Assembly: GCF_964355755.1 (NCBI RefSeq)
Contig: NC_092673.1
Span: 28,837,001 to 28,897,000 of the forward strand
From: Antedon mediterranea
Taxonomy: Eukaryota; Echinodermata; Crinoidea; Comatulida; Antedonidae
Direction: 5' to 3'
DNA length: 60,000 bases
Below the pieces are notes generated by a model. That model was not told the origin of the DNA, did not search any database, and saw only the letters and a list, made by a program, of their open reading frames with translations. Both the position numbers and the translations under genes were made by a program. Positions 32,187-46,600 of this stretch are shown piece by piece; positions within the stretch are counted from its first letter, which is position 1, and every line of letters begins with the position of its first letter.

Positions 32187-34199
32187 AGGTATCCCAATGA
32201 AAGCGCACAGAGGGGTATCACTTTTGAAATATTGACGAAATTCGAAAAAGTAGTATGACTTTGATGTTAAATAAATCGTATTCAATCTTAATTAATACTT
32301 ACAAAATTTATATTGTTTGAAAGTACTTGTTTTAATCTATGTATAAGTGTGTTTATAATTAAAATTAATGAATTAGTTGCCGAGAAAATGCGATTTTAAA
32401 ACGGTTCTAAAATCCCGTCGAGCCGATTTCCGCGCGTTGAAAACCTCATCGGAAAATCCCCATCAGTTTTCAAAACACGATCGCACGATTACCATTGGAG
32501 CTAGCGGATTAATTTTTGTTGTATGTTATCAGGCTTTAAATAAGCTTTAATTTGATACGAAAATCGTCTTCTATAAATAGGTTTTTCGTAACGAAAAGTC
32601 AATTTTTGTGACAAAAATCCAATTTTGATTCACCGTTTATGGAAAAATATTATGGATTTTGGTATTAAATTATAGCTAAATCTACATTGAAATCGATAAA
32701 ACATAGTTTACAAACGTATTGTGCATGGTAATTGTGCGAACTACATTTTAAAATGGTGCATGAGGGGTAAATCCCGTTCAAAAATTTTAAAGATCCAACC
32801 ATTATAATCCGGTGAATATTGTAGTGAGTAAAATATTGTACTCTAAAATACGCGCGTGTTTGTTGTGGCGTTTTCTGTTAAATACATTAATGCACCCTAT
32901 CAGCGAATGGTACGTTCCATATTTTGAACACGTTGTTTAGTTTTCCTCGCTCGAGTTCGACCGGCTCGACGCAAGATGTGTGACAGCAGCGATGTCGGAG
33001 ATTGACATGTCCTTTTCCGTCGTAGAATATCTGGTTTTACACATTAATTTAACAACTTAAAATTGATGTAATGTGTGGAAGATTTATTATGCAAGTATAC
33101 AATGCAAATGCGTTAGGTTAAAATGTACCGAGGAAATGTATTAAGCTAATTTACCAACGTTACATTTGACTCTGTATACGGCGGCCGAAAGTCATTAACT
33201 GCGACCGAAATACTTTAACGGGAGCGACTACTGATCGCGAGTAAGCCGTGACTTGGCCTAAACTTTAGCTCCGTATTTCAATTTAATAACGTAATAATAC
33301 GAAAAGAAAACAATTTTTATAATGTTATATATACTATTCAGGTAAACAATTAATTGTTTTACTTAACATTGATTAGTTTAAATGAGTTTATTTTGACCCA
33401 TATTGTGCGTTTGCCTTAAAGAGCATATCTTACTTAGCAGCCTGGCTTAGATTTGGTGTCATAATCATATGGGCCTAAAATCTTGTTTTACGTATTCAAA
33501 AGTTATATATAATAGTATTTATGATTGAAATTATAAATATAAAGTATATTAAAATATTCTAATAATTATACTTACCGAAAATTAGTGTAAAAGAAAGTAA
33601 ACAGTACACACCGTTTTTAACATACTTTTTCATTTTTTTTTTTTATAATTTTAAATTTCACCATTAAAAAATTTTTTTTTTTCATATACACATCTAAAAT
33701 ATATTTATTAATGAAATATACACTACATTCTAACAAGTACAAAAAAAATTTCATGAATTAGTACAGTAGTTCAAAAGTTACAGATCATTGAAAAATTGCA
33801 GTTTTTTCATTTTTTAGGGAATTCCAGCAAAAATGGGCGTTAAATGCTTTCCTACCACTTTGCGGACCAATAATTTAAAAAATAGGTTTCGTTGAGGCTC
33901 CAAAAAAAATAGAGTTATACAACTCTGTGATATCTATAGGTTTAACAAAATTCAAAACTTTTAACTAATTATTGTAAAAGTTATAACCTTTTAAAAATGC
34001 TTCCAATTTCAACTGCAAAAAACACCATTTTTAGGCAAAAAATCGTATATTTTTTTACCACTTTAAATAACCATAACTTTAGAACGGGTAATCGGATTTC
34101 AATCATTTAAATTGCAAAATGCTAATTACATTAAGTTCTTTATGGTTAACTGAAAGAAAATGTAAAAAAATTAATTTGAATTTTTTCATTGGGATACCT
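32187..34199. mobile_element. 2.01 kb non-autonomous DNA transposon, 16-bp TIR, 9-bp target duplication
   Basis: The left end AGGTATCCCAATGAAA and its exact complement TTTCATTGGGATACCT at the right are bracketed by ACTTAAAGT at 32178-32186 and 34200-34208. A 9-bp duplication is typical of Mutator-like elements, but the family is inferred only from that. The interior lacks long ORFs. The part 32390-33260 is notably CpG-rich for this window. Confidence 0.85.
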
Positions 34200-34379
34200 A
34201 CTTAAAGTAAAGTTTGATATACAGAGCTTTATTCTACTAAATACAACTCAATTAAAGATATATTTAATTATATTGTTTAGTTGAACTTCACCAAACGTAT
34301 GTTTTAAAAGCATAAAACCACCCAGTCTTAGATATAAAAGCTACTTTCCATGTTCTGCGTCAACTCATTTCCTTTAATT

Positions 34380-34530
34380 TCCATGAGTGGCTACAACATT
34401 CTCATTGTTCCTGGGATGTTCTTCAAATCCCGGAGGTGTGCTTGAGTCCCGGGAGTCTATTTGAGTCCCGGGGGGTTGTTCTCGAGGTCCCTGGGGTTTT
34501 CTTGAGTCCCCGGGGGGTGTTACAGTTTTT
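34380..34530. repeat. Degenerate GC-rich tandem repeats
   Basis: About four units of TTCTTGAGTCCCGGGGGG with variants (period about 30), 150 bases upstream of the first recognised PH-gene exon. Confidence 0.7.
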
Positions 34531-34690
34531 TACAAGGACAAACAGATGGTTGTTGCACAGAAGCTGATGTAGATTTTATCAATTATATTTTATAATATCA
34601 GTGAGTAATAAACAAAATTGGTATTGTTAATGTACATTTTTTTCAAATTTTGAATTAATTACTAAATTTGTATCGCTGTAGGAGGAAAAG

Positions 34691-37600
34691 ATGTTGGAAG
34701 ATTCGGGAGAGACAGGTGTGAAGATGGGTAAGGCTGGCTACCTGTATCATCGTCCAGGTGGAGGTAAGACTGTATTCTTTATCATTCTTTTTTTGGTTTA
34801 TTGTAATTATATTCCTAATTTTTTTTGTATATATCGGGAAATCTTTTAGTTATTTCCTATTTTTAAAACTATAAAACAGACTTTCCATTCAATGATAGTC
34901 ATGCTTCAGGAATCACCAGAGTAGATTAAAAGATAGTTAGGTTTGAATAGGTTGTCTGTAATAAAGGGGGTTTCCCTGATGCCATTAAAAAACACTTGCA
35001 TACAAATGGCTATAGTACATTGCAGGGAAGAATGAAATACTCCACTCTTCCCTGGTTTTTACATTGAGGTGAATGTTTATACTGTAAAAAGTACATAACA
35101 AATAATTGGTATTACATTATGTCAATATCAAAAAGGCACTAGAAACATCTAATACTTACTGTAGATATATAAAATGATTTTCATTATGAATAAATGGATT
35201 AAAAAATATGTTAAAAGCTGCTGCCGAGCAAGCCACATGATATTACAATAATTTAAAATTGTATTATAAGAGATTTCATTTTTTAAATCTATGAAACATT
35301 TTTTTGCATACTGTCTAAGTTATGTGAGCAAATGCACATAGTCCATGTTGCTAGAGCCTTCATTACTTACCAGACCAATATACAGTAGAACCTCTCCGTT
35401 GGGACATCCCTATAAAGGGGACACTTTACTGTGAAATGATGGCAATATATTTTAACATTATGGCCAACCCACTTTAGGGGACACCCCTATATCGCTATAA
35501 AGGGAACACTATACTGTGAAAAAACGACTGTTTTAACACTAGTCCAACCCACTTTAGAGGACTCCTAAAAGGGAACCCTAGCATTTTTAACCCCTATGCT
35601 CCTCCAGTTCTGTAGGATATGGGTGTCTATATTATAACAAACATTTTAGCAATGAGGGACAATATATCTATAGCCAACTCCTATTCAGGGTACACTTTGA
35701 TGGGTCCAAATGTTGTCCCCTTAATAGGAGCTCTTCTGTAGTAATATATGCATTTATAACACCTACTGTACAAGTATGCTATGACACATGATTCAGGGGA
35801 TTCTACATGTTCTGTAAAGCTCTGTCTTCACTATCAAAACAGTGTGATGTGCCCAAATATACTGTAGTAGTGATATGCCTAAGTATGGTAGTGATATGCC
35901 CAAGTATGGTAGTGATATGACATCATCATGTCCATATAGTGTATGGTCATTATCACATTTATTTGTTGCATAACATTTGATAGTGTAGACAGAGCTTAAG
36001 ATGAGTGTGTGCAGTATACCATAACAAACATTTAGCTGTGGTGTGAATCACTAATAACGTTTTCACAGTAACAGGAAAAGTGGCATTTCCTTCTAATCAT
36101 CACTTAGTTTTTTTAAACTAAGTTCAAGAACACTAATCAGTTGGTATTACAGTAGTTAATAAAACCACTAAAAATAGAATTTTTGGCAGCCTTTTTAAAA
36201 GTTTGTATCTACCGATTCAGTATTATTTTCAATAGTAGGTCAATTGGTATACATACATTCATTATTATTAGTAGTAGACCTATTTAAGTAGATATCAATA
36301 ATATTGCACTACAGTTGAATTTATAACATAACAAGATCTTAAATACCCTATCTAATATTACCACATTAACAGTACATATAATCTAGGCTAAATTCTGGAT
36401 AAAAAAAATTATGGGTACATTCAGTGAAAGATGAATGTAATATTTTTAACTTTCACCTTATGAAATTATTTGCCCCATTACACTGACAAAAACATTCATT
36501 ATTTGTATAATATTGAATGTTTTATATTAGTGTAATAGGGTGAAAGATGAATGTAATATTGTATCTTTCACCTAATGAAATTATTTACCCCATTACACTC
36601 GTAAACATTCATTATTTGTGTAATAAGGAATGTTTTGTATTTGTGTAATGGCGTGAAAGATGAAAGTTTATATTTTCACGCGGCAAAATTACATTTACAA
36701 CAATGCTTTATTTTTCATTAATAGAATACTTCTATTTATAGGCAACAGCATTTTTTTTTATTCATACTACTGTAAAATTGACAAAATGTTAAACATAAAA
36801 TTGCAAATTTGTTGACAGTGACTGAGTATCATTGGATATTCTGTATCTAGTTTCTGACATGACATACATAATACCGAGGCTGTCAGAATTCATCATGACT
36901 TCTTCACCGGAATTGATGTACTGAATTTACATAATCATTATGGCTTTAAAATGCAGTTTATGTAACTGACTATCACATTTATATCTATCTTATATATTGT
37001 AATGTACATTGAAATAAATTCAATTTGAGGTTGAAAATGGGAAATGTAAAAATCTGATATGTGATGCTAAACATGTTTAAATAATAAATTAAAAAAAGTT
37101 ATATAAATTTGTTAACTAATTTGTTTTCATATGGGATGATTATAGTTTGATTAATTTATAAAATTTTCTCCAAATTATAAATACATCCAAGTTTAATGAT
37201 TAGAATATTTTGGAATGCTAACAATTGTTTAAAAAACTGATGTTCCAAAAAATTGTACAGAAATGGGAAGCACCTAAAACCTCAACATACTCCGCCAGTC
37301 CCACCCACCTCCTCACAGTCCCACCCACCTCCTCACAGTCCCACCCACCTCCTCACAGTCATAGCATAATTAGAAGGAATACGATTACAAAGTTAGTGAT
37401 GATGTAATGAGGGCAAAGTGTAGTCATAAGATATCAAAGACGTCTACTTTCTATAGACATTAAACCTCAATGTTAAATAGTATCATTGCCACGCCTACAG
37501 CAATTCATGAAGTAGATTATTGCGGATATTAAAATAAGCCTTGAAATTGGTAAGGTTTTTAGATACTTGCCAAAACAGGCGCTGTGAACAGACATACATA

Positions 37601-40600
37601 TCATTGATGAAAAAAGTTAATAAACCCTTAAGGAAAAAAAATAGCTTTTTCTCTCTCATGCATTTTTTACAAAAATGTTATTATATTTGCAACAACCAAT
37701 GACCAAAGTATCATGTTTCTGTGTATTAGGACATGTTTCCTAACTTCCCACTTCGACTCAGGTTTGATGGTTCCTAGGTCCAGGTGACGACCAAAATCAC
37801 ATCAATAATTGAACAGAGAAATATAAAAAAATATTTAACAAATTGGTTTGTGTTTGTCTCCTGCAGTGGCCTCATGATTTAAATTATGATTTCTGTATTT
37901 TGAAATATACTAACACAGGTTTTTTTCATTTTACAATCTGGTGTCAATGTAATGTATTCATTTACAGTATGTAGGTTGTCATTCATTACCATTAAGTCCA
38001 TCTTACTTCATCTTAGTTCTCCTTTTTTTATATACCGGTATTTATTTTTTTATTTCATATGCATCCAACATTGAGCAACTCGCCAATTACAGTATGGATA
38101 ATCTATTTATAATAATTCAACGTGCTAAGTCCCATTTAAGGCTTAGGGGATGGAAAGAGGCGTGAGTTACAACCCTGGCACTAGGGCAGGACTGAACCCC
38201 GGACCTTGGAATTGGAAGGCAAGCATGTTAACCACCAAGCTACAGCTTCACTACAGGAATGGATAGATAAATTAAGTTGTGTTCATGCCCCGGGGTGAGC
38301 TTATAACTGAAGGTGGTAGCATTCAACTTGGTCATTGTAACAGACTACCTTGGATTTTAGCAAGCTTGCCGTCCGATTCTTGGAACTCTGTTACGTACTA
38401 CAATTTTATTTCTCACAGACTCTTTTAACCTTTAAGATGAATCATATATTTTGTCATGTAATTTTTATGTAGAGTTAAGATACATAAAGCTACACCTAAA
38501 TGGGGTTTAACTTTAAAACACTAAAATTGCCAATACATCTCTGTACAGAATAGGACATTTACAGTAGGACTATTATTATATTTAAGACTACTTTTTACCA
38601 TATTTAGGATGCCATTACCATATTTGGGATTACCATTACCATATTTAGGATTACCATTACTATATTTAGCTTCATTCAGCCTTTAAACCCTATCTACACT
38701 ATCAAACCTTATCACTACCATTATTTGGGCACATCACACATATTTTTCAAACTACTGAGGTTGATAGTGTAGACATAGTTTCAGTGTATTCAATCTTTTA
38801 TCAATTACCGGTATGTTCAAACGCTGAGGACATCCCTATTCAGTGAACACTTTCCCGTGAAATAAATGATGGAAATACTACTGTATACTTTTTTTACTTT
38901 GATTAAATTGATGATTATTTGATGAAATTAATCCTCAATTAATTTAATCAAATTTTTTTTTTTTTTACAGCTTTAGGACGATTGAAGAAGAAGCGATTTT
39001 GGTTTGTTGTTGACCAGTTGAAATGCCATCTTGTCTTTCACAAGTCCAGTAGCAGTGACCAAGCTTGTCCAATAGGAGCAGTGGACATTAAGGATGCTTG
39101 TATTTCATTGCTTTTAGAGCATACTAACCAGTTTCTTATTTCGTAGGTTTTCAATCAATCAATATTTTGTTAAATAAATAATTATAATAATATCCTGGAT
39201 TTATAAAACATTAATGTTGTGAAACCGCTATGCGCTGTACATATTATTACCCCGGTCTTATTATTATTATTATTATTATTTTAAATAAGCTTTATGATAT
39301 CAAATGCACAAAATTTGAATTTAAAATTCTCAACTGTCTTCACCCTATGATACATAACTATGTGTGTCATTTCCCATGATCCAATTGAAACATTTGAGAA
39401 TTTTGTGCATGACATGAACATATTTGATTTTTTTTTATGTTCGTTCATTCATTCATTATTTATGCATTCATTCATACACATCATCCATTCCTCTATCTTT
39501 AAGTCAATTTACCTAAACCTTTATTATATATTCCTTTATTTATTTATTCATCCTTCCATCCATTTATTCATACTGTAGTATTTTTTACCTTCATATTTTA
39601 TTGTTAATTTTAAATAGGGGTTTTGTATTTGTTGTCTTGTTTTGCCCTGCATATGCTTGCTCCTCCAAGCTGTGACCTAGGATGTTTGTTACATTCTTAG
39701 GATTTTTATTTGAAATGAAGGATGATTTTACTACATTCTTCATTTAATGATTAAGTTAGTTTATTTATTTAATTTATTTTCTACTTTATCATAATTTTCA
39801 CAGAAGATTTTAAAATACACCCCTATTAAGGGAACACTTTCCTGTGATAGGATCTCTATATTTTAACACTATGACCAACCCTTGTCATCAAATGAATTGA
39901 TAAACCTGCAAAATAGCCGTTGGAAATAAAACTTATTTTTAAAATTCTGATTAGCATCTGAATTGCTATTGACAGTTCCCAAACATCTGGTTATTACTAA
40001 AAATTATCCACATTGCCAAATTAACTTTAAACTAATAAAATATAAGTTTATATATTAAATTTGCAAAGTCAAAAAAGATGTTTTAATTCTTTTGGGAAAA
40101 TGGCACATTATAGTTGAAATCTTTTAAATCTATCCATTACCACTTTATTTACCGATTTTATTTATATCAAGTGGTAGGTTTTGTTCTGTATAGTTGTTCT
40201 TTGTGGTTTTTGACCGTTCACCTATTTGACGGTATTCTCCACTTACAGATTAAAACACATGTTGCAAAAATGTTTTTAATCCTTTCATTGTCATGTGCAG
40301 TTATTGAGTGTGCAGGTTTTTTTTTCAATGTTGTGGTTTTTGACCGTGTATCGTAAATGTGACCATGCTCGCTGACAAGTTAATCTGCAACTATGCCTGA
40401 TATACTCACTGACTAATAGTGTTATCATTTCCTGTAAACGATCAGGGACTCGTAATAAAAGCGTGTGTCACATATCCCAGAATGGCGCTTCAAAAAACGC
40501 CTGACTTCAAAATCAAATCAGAAATCAAATCAGAGATCAAATCATAGCACGCCAATTAAAAACTCATTCATTATCTATTACACTCTGATCTCTAATTATC

Positions 40601-43600
40601 ATTATTTTACCAAAACATACTATCAATCATTTTAAGCAAATTTTATTTTTTTGCAATTATATTTGTAGACTTAGATTTTATATTTTTAATGGTGTTTTCC
40701 ATTGGGATTAAAATGTTTCCTGCTAAGAGGAAAAAGCCAGGAATCTTCCATCAATATCGATATAACTAAGTTAAGCAATGAAAGACAAATTGTGTCAACA
40801 AATAACTTTATTAAAAATGACATTACAAGGTCAAAGTTTTGTTGGATCCGTTTTTGCAGATTCAGCATAGTTACATAACTGAGAAAAGTTAACGTCCTCA
40901 ATCATAGCAAGGAAAAATTATTTTGTAGTCTTTAATTATCTAAAACTGTATCCTATAGAAAAAAAAGATAAATCACCATTTCACACTGATGTAAGATCGT
41001 GAATACTTTTGGTCTAAATTTCACTAAATATCAATAACAAAAAGTTATTAGTAATAATATATATTCTTTATACTGGGTGGCCTCTTCAGTCAAAGACTGG
41101 TCTCTCAGAGGGCCCAGATATGATCAGTGGCTGTGAAAGATGTACTAGGTTCTTTAAAGTGTACATGAGCTAGATGTGTACACTGGACCTATGGTTTATA
41201 GGAAGAAGAAGAAGACTCTGACTTGAACCCTTGCCAGGTTTTTGTTTTACAGTAGCTACATATTTCGCTTTAAAAAAAAAAAAAAAATTTTTACATATGG
41301 TATACTAAATTTAATCTAATGAAAATTCAATAATCATCTTATAAATTTGAAATTATGAGAAAAAAAAACGTAAACATATAAACTTAATATGTTATACTGC
41401 CATCTACATTTTAACCTTTAATGATAGCGATCAGGTTTACACGAAATACTTCCGTTAAAAACCCAGTCTTCTTGTTACATTCAATGTGACAGTCTCCTGG
41501 CACTGAGTCCCAAATATCTCGGTTACAAATTTATGTCATGTAATATCATAAACAGGTTAAGCGCGCTCCATGTTAATTGAACAACCTGCGGGTCTCGGTG
41601 ACGTCACGGTTTACGGCAATGACTAAGGCCTTTTGAAGTGCACATCGCATCTTTTATGCTTCTTATTTGGCTTTGTGTTGTGCAATAGTGAAAGTGTTTG
41701 ACATAATTCATTAATTATATTCATAATTGTTAGGTGTTAGTAATGGGGGATGGGGTGGAGGATGCTGATGCTAAATAAGATAATATTACAAAATATTATC
41801 TCATTTTTCATCGTTTAAAATTAATATAATTTATAATCAAATAAAGCTGCAATTGGATTTGTATAAATGTTTTCCAAATTATAAACTTATTTTTTAAAAT
41901 TTCTTTTACAGTAATATTGTGACCTTTAAAACCTTTTAACAATGAACTATATACAACAATTTTTTATTGTCAATTAAAATACTCTTTTTAGTTTCAATTC
42001 ATTCGTTTCATTTTCATTTCAATCTTGCTTCAGACAGAGTCCGTAGAAACAAACAAAACAATTTAACAATAAAAAACAACAAAGAATTATCTTCTCAATA
42101 CATGATACAACAAGCTTAACAAATACTCTTAATTTAGAAATTATTTAAAATTACTTTTATATTTAGTATTAAGTTTCATTTGTTTATACTGTTATTTTAT
42201 TTCCTGTTTTGTATCTTTACCACTTTATTAAAGCACTAGCACTAGTACTGAAAGTGTATAAAGAAAGAATATTAAATATATCTGCAAAATTTTTTTTTTG
42301 TTCTTTTTCAGAACCGGAGGCAAAGAACACATTCTGACAGCTGAGAGTCATGAGATCATGATGCAATGGTTGAAGTCATTACAGGTATTTTAGAAATATC
42401 ATGGAGTAAAGAATAAGACTCCATGGAAATATAAAGCTTTTTCTACACTATCAAACTAGTTTGACAAAAAGTGTTATGTGTCCAAATATGGTGGTGATAT
42501 AAGATAAGATAATTTTTATTGATCCTCAAAAAGAAAATTCATTGCTCGTCAAAAAAAGAAAACACAATAAATACAATTATAGGATAACAACTATTCGAAT
42601 AAAAACATACCAAATAAGTTAAGTTGTTATCTACTTGACTTCCTGTTGTACTGGATGATACCGGAGGGGAAAAATGATTTGGTATATCGATTTGTTTTCA
42701 AACTGAGAAGCCTCAATCTACCACTTGGATTACGTTGGTCTATGATTACTTTGTGGAGAGGATGAGAGGCATCAGACTTAATGCGTTTGAAATCTTTCTG
42801 GAGGTGTTCTAGGTGCACACTGGTAATGGAAGGCAGTTCCAGACCAATCATTTTACCAGCCTGACGGATGAAAGTTTCAAGGCGTCCTTTATTCCCTCCG
42901 ATAGTATTACCAGCCCAACATGAGAGGCAGTAACAACACAACACTACCAACACTACATATAATGGATCTATAGAATTTTGTCCAACTAGTTTGTAGACAG
43001 AGCTTAGACATTCCCAAAACAGAATCAAGACAAATGTTTCAAATATTAAATTAATAGCAAGTTTTGGATGTGTTTTCTTTTAATATTTGTGAAATGTGAA
43101 AGTGTGTTTGCAACAGAATTTCTGTAAATGGTTGACCTTTTAAATGTTTACTATCCACTCTCTACCCCGAGTGTTGAAATCGTTATTTTTAGAGTAGCCT
43201 TGTATTGCCGTTCAAGATTTACCTACAGACACTCCCTAACGACAGAAACTTTTAATTGTACAGTTAGTCTAAAACTCTTGTCTACACTATCAAACTTTAT
43301 GTGCCAACAAAAGTGTGATTTATATATTATGTATTATTTTTACAAGCTTTAAAATTTCATACAGAAAAAGCATCTTTTAAGACAAAGAAAGTTCTTTTAT
43401 GCACTGTGCAAGAGTGTGCTTTGCGCACGCACAATATTTGGGTGCTCACAGATGTCCGTCATCTTTAGCTCTAATTCTTTCAGATTGTCAAACAATCTTT
43501 TTCTTTCACTTCGCATGACATTTAACCTTGCGGGACATTTCATTGAGATTCGAGTGCGCTCTCTCTCCCTGTCACAAGAAATCATTTACTTATTAACATG

Positions 43601-46600
43601 TCACTCAATGCTAATCAAAGATAAATGTAATGTTGGATGAATTATGGGTGATTGGATTGTAATCTGATCCGGCATTAATGATAACAATGATTAGACAATC
43701 CATGATAAACCTGCTGATTCATATTTGGTTGAATTTTCAAATGTTTCAAGTTTAACGCCAATTTATTCATTTCATTTCCACCAGTCAATTTTCTTTCCAT
43801 GGTCTTTTCAAAGATGGCAGCAGACATCAAATAAAAGGGATAGTAGACAAAATGAAAGAAAATAAAAAATGTAATGCAGACATGTATGATACCTGTACCA
43901 ATTTAGTAATTTCATTTATCCAGTCACATAAAATAAAATTAATAGTGACAAATCAAAGATAGAAAAGTACTGTATGTGGGTCTTTTTGACTTGTTTACCA
44001 GACCGTTCAAAAAACTTATGCCACATTCACAGTGGCTGCAGCTGAGGGAATTTTTAAATAATTATCTTATCTTCTTTATAACTTGACATGTATAATAAAA
44101 ATAATAATAAATTTGGACTTTTAAGCACATAATGCTATTCATGTTTTATAATGTTTACGTTTTTTTTTTACATTGTTTTAAAGGATGCAAGAGATTTATT
44201 TACCCAAGGCAAATTAACGCGGCATACACGATCCTGGAAACCAAAGAACAATTCCGTAAGTAGTTTACTTTGGATATCAGCATTTGATTAGCTTTTGTTC
44301 CAGCGATTCCTTGGTTTATAAGTATGTTGACATAACATACACCAGAGTTATGTAATTCATTTATAAGTTGAGGAAGTACTACATCAGTGTTCCTCCTACA
44401 CTCCTACAATTAAAGGTTTCAGAACTTCCTGTCCTGTTTTTATCAAATAAGATCAAGGATTTTTATTTTTATGCAAACTTTTTGTTTGTTTTGTTTGATT
44501 TTCATTAACAGAAAAAGTTACCAAAAGATTTAGAAAAGGTAAAACTTGGTGTAAATTGAAAAGGCATTTTTATTTTTGAAAATAGCACATTGCTTTAATT
44601 GCATCTGATCTACAGTCAACTTTCCCAATACCGGACACCCTTGGGTCTAAATGCCGGACACCCTTTCACCAGCCAATATATATATAGTTTTCCAGAATAA
44701 AATTCTGATGTTCCAAATGTTTTTTAAAGGTAAAATAGAATTTGTTACCTTTTGGACCTCCAGAACAGTCTTATTTTCAGTTTTAATTTCCGGTTTTGGG
44801 AAAGTCAACTGTATTATTATACACTGTACTTTTAGTAGAATAGAAGTTTTATAGCATTTCTGTGTTGGTAAATTAACATATAGGTGTGTTGTGTAAGGTG
44901 TTTTAATGCTAATTTCATATAACATGGCTAAATGGTTTTGCTGGGGACATTGATAGGTGCTAACTCTGTCCATGGTTCTGGTGGTGGTAGTGGTGGTAGA
45001 GAATAAAGGACTATAATCTATGTTCTCAAACACAATCCATATAGGGATGTTGGTTTGTTTGTTTTTTCGTCATTGTTTGGTCAGTTTTGTGAAGTTAATA
45101 AATAAAAAAAAAAAAAAAAAATAAAACAAATTCAGTTAAGTATAATGTTTGCACATCGAGAGACGCACTCCCTGGCGCATATACCCATGTGGTCCTTCGT
45201 CAGTATTCATCCAGATCCAGATCCAGACAATTGGCTTGTCTGCACTTAAACACCTAGTATTGCGATCTTTCAAAATAAGATTTATTATTAAATTAATTTA
45301 ATTTCCATTTATTATATCATTTGCATAGTATATACATAGACAATTTTGTTGCTATGAGGCAGTTTTATACAATACAAAAAAAGGTAAAAAAAATCTAGAA
45401 AATTATATTCAGTGCTCTAATGGCAGCTGGATAAAAACTATTACGGAAGTGATGAAGAGAGAGGTGATGGAAAAGACATAGCGAGGGTCATGTCATACAG
45501 TGTTACATGATTCATACATATCTCTTTATTTAACATTAAATGGATATACTGTACATTTATTAATATTAGTAATACTAAACCAATTTGCTGTTAATTATTT
45601 TTATCATTACTTGAATAGCAAAAATAATATCATTTCCTTTCATCTTCATTACAAATAAATAAAATGCTAGCTACAGTTATAATTTAATTAGACAAAAAGA
45701 AAAGATGAATTTTTAGACTACTATAAAAAGTTACATGTATAGAATCATTTTTTTTGTAAAGTTTTTTTTTCAAAATTATAAATATCATTTTGATGTCATA
45801 GTTTTCCTAACGTACTTCATCATTCAATCACACGTTTTTATCGCAACAATTTACGACAATACCCATCATCAACCAATCACAGACGTCTTTCTCCTTGAAG
45901 CAGTTTGCGACATACTATCGCTTAAAACAGAAAGATTTGAGTCATAACAGTGCAGTGACATTGAAGCTGTATTTAGAACCAAGTCAAGACGTAATGATAA
46001 GCTGCAAAATATTGTGATAATTTCCTGCTTGTTTTAACTACGTATCCACGTTCTAACTAAACAGAAAATTATGCGTAAATTTAGCTTGATTACGTTGATT
46101 TCTCCCCAGTCTAATTATAAGGGATACAAGTGAGCAAACTCCATGAATGATGCTTTTCCTATTGATAAAAAAAAATAAATCGTTGTTCTATATTTATTAT
46201 GCTTAGGTTGTGCACTGTAATGTGACCACAAACTTTCTTAGACAAGTTTGGTATTTCCTATTGGCGAGGAATTATGTTGAGGAAGAACTTATTCTCTTTC
46301 AGTTCTTTATCTTGACATTGTACAAACAAGTCGTTCTACTTAGAGCATTTATGTGTAATTTGTCTTTTAACAGTGGGCACAGTGTAAGGGGCTTGTGACA
46401 AATCCAGCATCTAGGCGAAGGAATTACTCGGATAAGGGTGAACCGCTTGGCGCGGATGATCTACGCTCGTACACGCAAGCAAAGGACATACCAAAGACCA
46501 ATTCACTCTCAACTGTTGCATCATCACCGGATGTCAAAGGTCAGTTGTCTTTCTCATCTTTACAGCAATTGATATTCTAAATTAGTTTTAGTCTCTGGTC

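Larger units (their letters stand above)
34764..38970. other. PH-gene intron 1
   Basis: 4.2 kb, AT-rich. It contains MITE copies (35380-35745, 35815-36000, 38685-38783), a 115-bp tandem duplication (36424-36680), a 20-bp array (37296-37357) and SINE A copy 3. No further exon was recognised. Confidence 0.6.
39143..42311. other. PH-gene intron 2
   Basis: 3.2 kb. It contains an ATTC/ATTT-rich microsatellite (39430-39580), a family 4 fragment (about 39800-39895), the inverted R5 repeat (41080-41210) and a CRE-like site at 41599. No exon was recognised. Confidence 0.6.

Noticed and set aside
32038-32235. 65-codon plus frame crossing the left end of the 2.0 kb transposon
   Set aside because: It spans the element boundary and has no homology pattern. 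Chance frame.
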